A stretch of 5,839 nt of DNA from Alphaproteobacteria bacterium. GTDB taxonomy: Bacteria > Pseudomonadota > Alphaproteobacteria > UBA8366 > JADFVY01. Every line of letters starts with the position of its first letter. The stretch's first letter is position 1. The position numbers and the translations under genes were made by a program. The notes under the pieces were generated by a model. That model was given only the letters and a program-made list of their open reading frames with translations. It was not told the DNA's origin and searched no databases. Positions 1 to 5,596 of this stretch are shown here, one piece after another. The stretch spans positions 1 through 5,839 of the forward strand of contig JAOUMF010000153.1 in NCBI GenBank assembly GCA_029881615.1, written 5' to 3'.

Positions 1-1194
1 TTCCATGCCCCAGCGCACGATCTCGGGCGTGCCCAGGCGCAGGCCGTTAAGGTCACCCTCGACCGCCGCACCGGGCAGGCCAATGCCGCAGCTGAGAATA
101 TTGGCGCGGCGCAACCGTTTCGCGGCGTTCTGGCCGCCGCCCAAGGGGGCGGCCTCCAGGGCCAGGTGATGCGATTCGGTACAGCCGCGGCCGACGGCAT
201 GGACCGCAACCCCCTCTCCCACCAACGCAAGCGCAAGCGCCTTCGCGGTTTCCGCCATGGCCCTGGCATAGGCGACGCCATGCGCCTTCCAGTCCAGCAG
301 CGCCATCGCCAGCGACGCCGACTTCGCTGCATCGAAGTTAGCCGTCATTCCGGGAAACGCAATGCGATCCAGCCGCTCGGCCAGTTCCGCCTCATTGGTC
401 AGGACCAGGCCGGAAGGCGGACCACCCAGGCTTTTATAGGTGCTCATGGTCATCAGATGGGCGCCTTCGGCCAGCGGTTGCTGCCAGGCCTGTCCCGCGA
501 TCATGCCCGACATATGGGCGGCGTCATACAACAGCCAGGCGCCCACCTCGTCCGCGATGGCGCGAATCTCGCGAACCGGATGGGGGAACAGGTTCATGCT
601 GCCGCCGATAGTGATAAGCGCGGGGCATTGCGCCAGGGCCAGGCCGCGCAAAGCGTCCAGATCCACCGTATAGCCCCCGGCATCCACCGGGGCAGCCAGA
701 ATTTCCAGGCCATAAAGCCCCGCCACGCCAGCGCCGTGATGGGTGACATGCCCGGCGATTTCCGGCGGAGGAGCGATAATCTTGTCCCCCGGCCTTGTCG
801 TGGCCATGAAGGCATACAGATTGGCCATGGCCCCGGAAGCAACCCGAATTTCGGCGAACCGCGCGCCGAAAATTTCCGCCGCCAGTTCGGCCGCGATCAC
901 CTCGATCTTCTCGATCGCCTCCAGCCCCATCTCGTATTTGTCGCCGGGATATCCCAGCGACGGGCGCGAACCAAGCCCCGACGCCAATAAAGCCTCTGCC
1001 TTCGGATTCATGGCGTTGGTGCCGGGGTTCAGATTGATGCAATCATGTTCGTGGATGATACGGTTTTCGTCGACCAACCTGTCGATCTCGCGTTCAATCG
1101 AATCCGCATCCATATCGGCGATCAATGCCGCCATGTCCTGCACAAGATTCTCGCAGTTTCGGGGCACCCAATTCCGGCGTTCCAGCATTGTCAT
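1..1194 (-). CDS. SHMT-fold PLP-dependent enzyme, divergent (3' end cut by window edge)
   Basis: Fold-type I PLP enzyme of the serine hydroxymethyltransferase family. 398 residues are visible and no stop is reached; GlyA proteins are usually about 420 residues, so only the C-terminal tail is missing. Visible landmarks are GYPGDKYEMG at 81-90, GHVTHH at 148-153 (His149 matches the PLP-stacking His126 of E. coli GlyA), DAAH at 224-227 (PLP pyridine and phenolate contacts), the Schiff-base lysine K254 in STYKSLGGP, and GLRLGTPE with Arg386 matching substrate-carboxylate Arg363. By ungapped alignment, E. coli Tyr55, Glu57 and Tyr65 become Pro78, Leu80 and Glu88. Glu57 is needed for folate-dependent hydroxymethyl transfer, so a canonical GlyA role is unlikely. 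A folate-independent aldolase acting on a beta-hydroxy (or alpha-methyl) amino acid is one possibility, by inference only. The ATG at 1194 is preferred because AAGGAAG lies 7 bases upstream; an ATG two codons later is the alternative. The gene follows the regulator by 20 bases and is probably co-transcribed with it. Confidence 0.85.
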   Translation of the reverse strand, partial: MTMLERRNWVPRNCENLVQDMAALIADMDADSIEREIDRLVDENRIIHEHDCINLNPGTNAMNPKAEALLASGLGSRPSLGYPGDKYEMGLEAIEKIEVIAAELAAEIFGARFAEIRVASGAMANLYAFMATTRPGDKIIAPPPEIAGHVTHHGAGVAGLYGLEILAAPVDAGGYTVDLDALRGLALAQCPALITIGGSMNLFPHPVREIRAIADEVGAWLLYDAAHMSGMIAGQAWQQPLAEGAHLMTMSTYKSLGGPPSGLVLTNEAELAERLDRIAFPGMTANFDAAKSASLAMALLDWKAHGVAYARAMAETAKALALALVGEGVAVHAVGRGCTESHHLALEAAPLGGGQNAAKRLRRANILSCGIGLPGAAVEGDLNGLRLGTPEIVRWGME

Positions 1195-1214
1195 CGGTAT
1201 GCTTCCTTATCCCG

Positions 1215-2180
1215 CTATCCCGCCGTCCGGTCGCTGCGCGGCGATTGGCCGAACAGGTCGCGATAGCGTTTGGAAAAATGCGAAGCCGACGCAAACCCGC
1301 AGGCCACCGCCACGTCCAGCACCGACAACGTGGTCTGACGCAACAGCGCGCGGGCGCGCTTCAGGCGCAAGTCGAGGTAGTAGCGGGCGGGCGTACAACC
1401 CATATATTTACGGAACAGCCGTTCGAGCTGCCGGCTGGACAGCCCTACCGAACGCGCCAGTTGCGGCGGCGCCGCCGGGTTTTCCAGATTGTCTTCCATA
1501 AAGGCGATAGCGGCCACCAGCTTGGGGTGGCTGTGACCGATCCGCATGCGCAACGCCATGCGCTGCCGGTCGGTCGGTTCGCGGATGCGATCATGGATAA
1601 ACTGTTCGGATACCGCGGCCGCCAGATTATGACCATGTTGCAAGGCAATCATATGCAGCATCATATCCATCGATGCACTGCCGCCGGCGCAAGTGAAAAT
1701 CTGTCCGTCGATTTCGAACAGGTCGTCGGTCACTTCGATATCGGGAAATTCCTCGACGAAGCCGGGGATATGTTCCCAATGCAACGTACAGCGCCGGCCG
1801 GCCAGCAAGCCGGCGCGCGCCAGCAGAAGCGGCGCGCCGCTAATACCGCCGATCTGGGCGCCATTGCGGGACAGTCGACGCAACTGGCCGAACAGCCGGT
1901 CGTCGTAATAATCCTCGCTCCCGGTGCCGCTGCACAAGATCAACGCGGGAAAGCGTTCGACCTGCGATAACGACTTTTCGGGCACCACGGCGATGCCGTT
2001 ACTGGCGTGCACCGGTTCGGCATCTTCGGCAAAAATGCTCCATTCATAAAGCTTGTTCCCGGCCAACCGGTTGGCGGAGCGGAGCGGCTCGATCGCCGAA
2101 GCAAACGACATCATCGAAAAACGCGGAACCAGATGGAATCCGATTTTTTGTGGCAAACTATCGGGTTTTCCCCAGAACAT
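1215..2180 (-). CDS. GlxA/GbdR-like AraC-family transcriptional regulator with DJ-1/PfpI domain
   Basis: 321-residue DNA-binding regulator. The N-terminal DJ-1/PfpI (class I glutamine amidotransferase-like) domain covers about residues 12-185, with KIGFHLVPRFSMM at its start and the elbow GGISGAPLLLARAGLL at 111-126. The C-terminal AraC/XylS domain covers about 220-316, with one helix-turn-helix near LARSVGLSSRQLERLF (241-256) and the second near VLDVAVACGFASASHFSKRY (287-306). The segment DRQRMALRMRIGHSHPKL (204-221) is typical of the GbdR/CdhR branch, which senses quaternary amines and related catabolites. The elbow position that is often Cys in DJ-1 enzymes is Ser114, as expected for a ligand-sensing, non-catalytic domain. 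The ATG at 2180 is chosen because AAAGGGAG lies about 10 bases upstream and the DJ-1 domain begins soon after; an in-frame GTG at 2261 would add 27 unconserved-looking residues without a good ribosome site. The downstream SHMT-fold gene, 20 bases away, is its likely partner or target. The ligand is unknown. Confidence 0.9.
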   Translation of the reverse strand: MFWGKPDSLPQKIGFHLVPRFSMMSFASAIEPLRSANRLAGNKLYEWSIFAEDAEPVHASNGIAVVPEKSLSQVERFPALILCSGTGSEDYYDDRLFGQLRRLSRNGAQIGGISGAPLLLARAGLLAGRRCTLHWEHIPGFVEEFPDIEVTDDLFEIDGQIFTCAGGSASMDMMLHMIALQHGHNLAAAVSEQFIHDRIREPTDRQRMALRMRIGHSHPKLVAAIAFMEDNLENPAAPPQLARSVGLSSRQLERLFRKYMGCTPARYYLDLRLKRARALLRQTTLSVLDVAVACGFASASHFSKRYRDLFGQSPRSDRTAG

Positions 2181-2190
2181 TTTATTTGAG

Positions 2191-2198
2191 CTCCCTTT
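2191..2198 (-). promoter_or_regulatory. Ribosome binding site deciding the regulator start
   Basis: On the minus strand this reads AAAGGGAG, about 10 bases before the ATG at 2180. It supports that start over the upstream in-frame GTG at 2261, which has no comparable purine-rich site. Confidence 0.6.
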
Positions 2199-2211
2199 CA
2201 CATCCGAACGC

Positions 2212-2220
2212 AGCATATCA
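2212..2220 (-). promoter_or_regulatory. Candidate extended -10 element for the regulator gene
   Basis: On the minus strand the sequence reads TGATATGCT, an extended -10 (TGn) in front of TATGCT, about 32 bases before the regulator start. The position expected for a -35 (around 2235-2240, CTTATT) is poor. This would fit a promoter that needs an activator, and the inverted repeat at 2240-2261 sits just upstream. This is inference from sequence only. Confidence 0.3.
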
Positions 2221-2239
2221 GGTTCGCATGGCGAAATAA

Positions 2240-2261
2240 GTGAAAAATAGCCTGTTTTCAC
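2240..2261. promoter_or_regulatory. Perfect 7-bp inverted repeat, candidate operator
   Basis: GTGAAAA (2240-2246), 8 bases, then TTTTCAC (2255-2261): a 22-bp dyad with about two helical turns overall, suited to a dimeric regulator. It lies in the intergenic region between the divergent regulator and acuI genes. A further half-site-like TTTCAC occurs at 2196-2201. The dyad could serve autoregulation of the GlxA-type regulator, control of acuI-larA, or both. The binding protein is not known. Confidence 0.4.
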
Positions 2262-2352
2262 CGCCGCATGTCGGCTTCAAAACAAAACACCACCCGGCTC
2301 TTCTTGATTCTGCCCAAAGGTGGCGCCGGCCGGGACATTTTTGCCCACGACC

Positions 2353-2382
2353 TTGCTAAAGCGCGCGGCAAAGGGCTATACC
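2353..2382 (+). promoter_or_regulatory. Candidate promoter for acuI-larA
   Basis: TTGCTA at 2353-2358 (4 of 6 to the -35 consensus) and TATACC at 2377-2382 (4 of 6 to the -10) are separated by 18 bases. They would give a leader of about 35 bases before the acuI start. It is the best sigma-70-like pair I see in the intergenic region, but it is not strong. Confidence 0.35.
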
Positions 2383-2422
2383 GGCCGACATCATATCTTG
2401 TGGATACTGGAGGCATCGCCCC

Positions 2423-3418
2423 ATGGCCAATGAGACTTTTCGCGCGCTTGTACTGACCGAATCCGACGGCAAGGTTTCCGGAGAGGTGAAATCGCTCTCC
2501 GACAGCGACCTGCCCGAAGGCGACGTCACGGTCTGCATCGACTATTCCGATCTCAACTACAAGGACGGGCTGATCGTCAATGGGCTGGGCGGCCTGGTGC
2601 GCAACTATCCGCATGTGCCCGGCGTGGATTTTTCGGGCACGGTCGAGGAATCCCACCATGCCCGCTACAAAGCCGGAGACAAGGTCGTGCTGACCGGCTG
2701 GCGCGTCGGCGAGGTGCATTGGGGCGGGTATGCCGGCAAGGCGCGGGTCAAGGGCGACTGGCTGGTGCCGCTGCCCAAGCGGGTCGACACCCGCCAGGCG
2801 ATGGCGGTGGGCACGGCGGGTTTCACCTCGATGCTCTGCGTGCTGGCGCTGCAGGACCAGGGCGTGACGCCCGATAGCGGCAAGGTGATCGTGACGGGTG
2901 CGGCCGGCGGCGTCGGCTCGGTTGCCGTCGCCATCCTGGCCAAGCTGGGTTACGAGGTCGCGGCGGTAACCGGCCGCGCGGACACCCATGACTATCTGAA
3001 ATCGCTGGGCGCGGCCGAGATCATCGAGCGCGAGGCGCTGTCGGAGCCGATCAATAAACCCATGGAAAGCGCGGTTTGGGCCGGGGCGGTGGATACGGTC
3101 GGCGGGGCGACATTGTCACGGCTGATCGGCCAGATGGCCTATGGCGCGCCCATTGCGGCCTGTGGCAATGCCGGCGGCATCAAGATCGAGACCAATGTGC
3201 TGCCCTTCATCCTGCGCGCGGTAAAGCTGATCGGCGTGGATTCGGTAATGGTGCCGTTCGAAGACCGCCTGCGTGTCTGGGAACGGATCGGCCATGATCT
3301 GCCGATGGAAAAGCTGGACGACATGATCGAGGAAATCGGCCTCGACGGCGTGATGGAAGCTGGCGGCAAGATCCTGAAAGGCCAGATCCGCGGCCGCACG
3401 CTGGTGAAGCTGGGTTAG
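2423..3418 (+). CDS. acuI: Acryloyl-CoA reductase (NADPH), AcuI/YhdH family
   Basis: 331-residue medium-chain dehydrogenase/reductase that lacks the zinc-ligand pattern of alcohol dehydrogenases. AcuI reduces toxic acryloyl-CoA to propionyl-CoA with NADPH in the cytoplasm, as in DMSP/acrylate breakdown and 3-hydroxypropionate assimilation. Family landmarks: YSDLNYKDGL (41-50), YPHVPGVDFSGTVE (62-75), GDKVVLTGWRVGEVHWGGYA (85-104), MAVGTAGFTSML (127-138), the nucleotide loop TGAAGGVGS (158-166), and TGR at 183-185, where Arg185 suits the NADPH phosphate. Near the end, LKGQIRGRTLV (318-328) matches the usual C-terminal strand. Length is normal for the family. The ATG at 2423 has GGAGG 9 bases upstream. 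The gene is followed after 10 bases by the LarA-family gene, whose ribosome site overlaps the acuI stop, so the two are surely co-transcribed. No DMSP lyase or CoA ligase is visible here, so the source of acryloyl-CoA (or another 2-enoyl-CoA) is open. Confidence 0.88.
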   Translation: MANETFRALVLTESDGKVSGEVKSLSDSDLPEGDVTVCIDYSDLNYKDGLIVNGLGGLVRNYPHVPGVDFSGTVEESHHARYKAGDKVVLTGWRVGEVHWGGYAGKARVKGDWLVPLPKRVDTRQAMAVGTAGFTSMLCVLALQDQGVTPDSGKVIVTGAAGGVGSVAVAILAKLGYEVAAVTGRADTHDYLKSLGAAEIIEREALSEPINKPMESAVWAGAVDTVGGATLSRLIGQMAYGAPIAACGNAGGIKIETNVLPFILRAVKLIGVDSVMVPFEDRLRVWERIGHDLPMEKLDDMIEEIGLDGVMEAGGKILKGQIRGRTLVKLG

Positions 3419-3428
3419 GAGCGAACAA

Positions 3429-4715
3429 ATGCGCGTCGAACTGGCTTACGGGAAATCCACCCTGAAACTCGATTTGCCGAACGGCGTGAACCCCACGGTG
3501 ATCCGCAAACCGCCGCTGCCGATCATGGCCGACCCGGCTGCGGCCGTACGCGCGGCGCTGGATAAGCCGGTCGGGGCGCCGCCGCTGGGCGAACTTGCCA
3601 GGGGCAAATCCAGCGCCTGCATCCTGATCTGCGACATCACGCGACCGGTGCCCAACCATCTGTTCCTGCAGCCGATGATCCGCGACCTGATGGAGGCTGG
3701 CATCCCGGTCGACGGCATTACCGTGCTGGTCGCCACCGGCCTGCACCGCCCCAACGAGGGCGAGGAACTGGCGGAACTGATCGGCGACCCATGGGTGCTG
3801 GATACCGTCACGGTGGCCAACCATTTCGCCCGCAATGACGAAGACCATGTGGATCTGGGCGTGACGCCGGGGCGCGGCGTAGTGGTGAAACTGGACCGTC
3901 GCCTGGTCGAAGCCGAGTTGAAGATCGCCACCGGGCTGGTGGAGCCGCATTTCATGGCCGGCTATTCCGGCGGGCGCAAGGTGGTGGCGCCGGGCGTTGC
4001 CCATCACGAAACCATCCGCACGTTCCACAATGCGAAATTCATGGAAGACCCCGCGGCCGTGCAATGCAATCTGGACGGCAACCCGCTGCATGAGGAGCAA
4101 TTGGCGATCGTCCGCATGCTGGGCGACGTTTACGCCGTGAATACGGTGATCGACGAAGATCGCAACCTGGTCTTCATCAATTTCGGCGAGATCATCGAAA
4201 GCCATCTGGAAGCGGTGGAATTCGTACGCGCCTCGACCGAACTGCCGGTGGGCCGCAAGTTCAAGACCATCGTCACCTCGTCGGCCGGATACCCGCTGGA
4301 CAAGACCTATTACCAGACGGTCAAGGCCATGGTGGTGCCCATGGACATCCTGGAGCCCGGCGGCACCATCATCGTGGCTTCCGAAATCTCCGAGGGCTTC
4401 GGCTCGCCGGAATTCCGCGAAGCACAGGAACGGCTGGTGGCGCTGGGCCCCGATGCCTTCCTGGATACGCTGCTGGCCAAGAGCCATGCCGACGTCGACG
4501 AATGGCAGACCGAGATGCAGTTGAAGCCCATGCGCATCGGCAATATCCAGCTCTACGCGCCGAACATGCCGGCCGAAGACCGGCGGATCACCGGCGTCGA
4601 GATGGTGGATTCCCTTGAAGGCGCCATCGCCGCGGCCGTGGCCCGCGCCGGCGACCCGGATGTCGCCGTGATTCCCGAAGGCCCCTACGTCGTTCCCTTC
4701 GCCCGCAGGGACTGA
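3429..4715 (+). CDS. larA: LarA-family nickel-pincer 2-hydroxyacid racemase/epimerase
   Basis: 428-residue cytoplasmic protein of the lactate racemase family (formerly DUF2088). LarA enzymes use a covalent nickel-pincer nucleotide (NPN) for hydride transfer at the alpha carbon of hydroxyacids. The family's key residues can be placed one by one: Arg72 in DITRPVP, His106 in ATGLHRP, His174 in EPHFMAGYSGG, Lys184 in GGRKVVAPG (the lysine that carries the pincer thioamide), His200 in TFHN, and Gln296 and Lys299 in YYQTVK. These match the L. plantarum residues Arg75, His108, His174, Lys184, His200, Gln295 and Lys298 as I recall them. The active site therefore looks intact. The substrate cannot be read from sequence: homologues act on lactate, malate, other short 2-hydroxyacids or sugar acids. 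AGGAG at 3417-3421 overlaps the acuI stop and lies 7 bases before the ATG, which suggests coupled translation. The cofactor genes larB, larC and larE are not in the window and must be elsewhere if the enzyme is active. Confidence 0.87.
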   Translation: MRVELAYGKSTLKLDLPNGVNPTVIRKPPLPIMADPAAAVRAALDKPVGAPPLGELARGKSSACILICDITRPVPNHLFLQPMIRDLMEAGIPVDGITVLVATGLHRPNEGEELAELIGDPWVLDTVTVANHFARNDEDHVDLGVTPGRGVVVKLDRRLVEAELKIATGLVEPHFMAGYSGGRKVVAPGVAHHETIRTFHNAKFMEDPAAVQCNLDGNPLHEEQLAIVRMLGDVYAVNTVIDEDRNLVFINFGEIIESHLEAVEFVRASTELPVGRKFKTIVTSSAGYPLDKTYYQTVKAMVVPMDILEPGGTIIVASEISEGFGSPEFREAQERLVALGPDAFLDTLLAKSHADVDEWQTEMQLKPMRIGNIQLYAPNMPAEDRRITGVEMVDSLEGAIAAAVARAGDPDVAVIPEGPYVVPFARRD

Positions 4716-4867
4716 TCGCGCCCTGAACAAAGGCAAACATCTCCCGGGAACAGGGATTTCCTGGCCACAAATAACATCTGTCAAACTGTATTGTTGCTAT
4801 TTCGCTATAACGGCTTAATTGCATCTGCGACAAAAATATAGAGGTCACGGCCTCTTCTGTCGGCTAT
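4716..4867. other. Intergenic region between larA and sco: no gene seen
   Basis: No convincing coding sequence. The part just after larA has a TCCCGGGA palindrome (4742-4749) and weak pairings such as CCCTG (4721-4725) with CAGGG (4751-4755), but no stem followed by a T run, so no clear intrinsic terminator. The stretch from about 4765 to 4840 is AT-rich and promoter-like, without a good -35/-10 pair. A small stem AGAGG-N6-CCTCT lies at 4840-4855. The octamer GCTATAAC occurs at 4804-4811 and again at 4863-4870. Confidence 0.5.
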
Positions 4868-4889
4868 AACCTTCCGGCACTGGAAGGTT
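4868..4889 (+). promoter_or_regulatory. CueR/HmrR-box-like dyad upstream of the copper genes
   Basis: AACCTTCC (4868-4875), GGCACT, then GGAAGGTT (4882-4889): a perfect 8-bp inverted repeat. The arms ACCTTCC and GGAAGGT are those known for operators of the MerR-type copper regulators CueR/HmrR, and the next two genes encode copper-delivery proteins. Two points do not fit. The centre is 6 bases instead of the 7 I recall for classical boxes, and the -10 expected about 18-19 bases after ATAACC (4866-4871) is poor. A TATAAC at 4865-4870 could instead be a -10, which would place the dyad at the transcription start as a repressor-type site. Confidence 0.5.
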
Positions 4890-4901
4890 TGCTGCCAGTG
4901 C
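4877..4901 (+). promoter_or_regulatory. Possible leader hairpin before sco, competing with the dyad
   Basis: GCACTGG (4877-4883) pairs perfectly with CCAGTGC (4895-4901) around an 11-base loop. It cannot form together with the stem of the 4868-4889 dyad, because its 5' arm includes that dyad's loop and the first two bases of its right arm. It ends 6 bases before the Shine-Dalgarno sequence at 4908-4917. There is no T run, so it is not a terminator. Confidence 0.3.
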
Positions 4902-4907
4902 TCACAA

Positions 4908-4917
4908 AAGAGGTGAT
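4908..4917 (+). promoter_or_regulatory. Strong ribosome binding site supporting a TTG start
   Basis: AAGAGGTGAT contains GAGGTGAT, an 8-base complement of the 16S anti-Shine-Dalgarno end. The GAGG core is 7 bases from the TTG at 4921. This decides the start of the SCO gene: the next in-frame ATG is residue 27 and would remove the membrane anchor. Confidence 0.75.
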
Positions 4918-4920
4918 CCA

Positions 4921-5568
4921 TTGCGTAAAATCAGACTGGCCATATGGTTTTTGATCGCGACCGCCATTGCGGTTATCGGCGCGCAGCTGACAATTCGAAT
5001 GCTATCCGACGACGCCCCCCCGCCGACCGCCGAGGAAAAGGCGCAAACCGCGCAGGAAGTTGCCCGCAACGTTGTGACCGGCGAGTTTTCACTGATTGAT
5101 CACCATGGCAAGGCCGTCACGGATTTGGATTTCCGCGGATCCTGGCTATTGATCTTCTTTGGTTACACCTATTGCCCGGATGTCTGCCCCACAACCCTTG
5201 GCGTCGTCAGCCTGGTCATGGACGAATTGGGCGACGATGCGGCAAAGGTGCAACCGCTGTTCATCTCAGTTGATCCGCAACGCGACACGCCGGAAATTCT
5301 GGCGGACTATGTCGCCGCCTTCCATCCCCGGATTATCGGGCTTTCCGGCAGCCTGGAACAGGTCAAGGCCGCCGCGGGAAGCCATCGTGCATACTACATC
5401 AAGGCGCCGATGGAAGAAGGAGGCGAAATTACCGCCACCGAGTACGCCGTGGACCACAGCGCCTATCTTTACCTGATGGACCCGGAAGGCGTTTACGCCC
5501 AGGTATTCTCGCCGACCGATACGGCCGAGGAAATTACCGGAAAAATCAAGGAATTCGTGAATCAATAA
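4921..5568 (+). CDS. senC: SCO1/SenC/PrrC-family copper-binding protein, membrane-anchored
   Basis: 215-residue thioredoxin-fold protein expected to act in the periplasm in assembly of the CuA centre of cytochrome c oxidase. An uncleaved N-terminal anchor spans about residues 6-24, after the positive MRKIR start, with no lipobox Cys. The SCO domain follows from about residue 53: GEFSLIDHHGKAVTDLDFRG, then FFGYTYCPDVCPTTL with the copper/redox cysteines Cys85 and Cys89, FISVDPQRDTPEIL at 114-127, and VDHSAYLYLMDPEG at 177-190 with the third copper ligand His179. All three ligands are present, and the length is normal. The start is TTG, supported by the very good ribosome site just upstream. 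The gene precedes the PCuAC gene by 28 bases, a common pairing for copper transfer to CuA. The copper-box-like dyad upstream suggests copper-responsive control, by inference. Confidence 0.92.
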   Translation: MRKIRLAIWFLIATAIAVIGAQLTIRMLSDDAPPPTAEEKAQTAQEVARNVVTGEFSLIDHHGKAVTDLDFRGSWLLIFFGYTYCPDVCPTTLGVVSLVMDELGDDAAKVQPLFISVDPQRDTPEILADYVAAFHPRIIGLSGSLEQVKAAAGSHRAYYIKAPMEEGGEITATEYAVDHSAYLYLMDPEGVYAQVFSPTDTAEEITGKIKEFVNQ

Positions 5569-5596
5569 ACTCATTTCCCGCATAAAGGAGCAAGAT

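Noticed and set aside
166..990. 274-codon open frame on the plus strand
   Set aside because: Antisense to the SHMT-fold gene; Arg/Gln/His-rich translation with no recognisable motif.
1125..1970. 281-codon open frame on the plus strand
   Set aside because: Antisense to the regulator, whose two domains are unmistakable.
2181..2261. N-terminal extension of the regulator from a GTG at 2261
   Set aside because: There is no ribosome site before the GTG, the 27 extra residues precede the DJ-1 domain without recognisable features, and they would cover the probable promoter and dyad. The ATG at 2180 has a good ribosome site.
2326..2391. Imperfect direct repeat CCGGCCG(GG)ACAT at 2326-2338 and 2381-2391
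   Set aside because: Short, GC-rich and with different spacing; likely to arise by chance in this base composition.
2258..2989. 243-codon open frame on the minus strand antisense to the 5' part of acuI
   Set aside because: Low-complexity shadow of acuI, which is clearly the real gene; no ribosome site or motif supports it.
4721..4763. Possible terminator after larA
   Set aside because: Only 4-5-bp stems with long or mismatched loops and no T run on the plus strand.
3207..4784. 525-codon open frame on the minus strand across the acuI end and larA
   Set aside because: It is antisense to larA, whose product has a full set of family motifs and catalytic residues. The composition of the frame (rich in His, Gln, Arg, Asp) is typical of a shadow frame in high-GC DNA.
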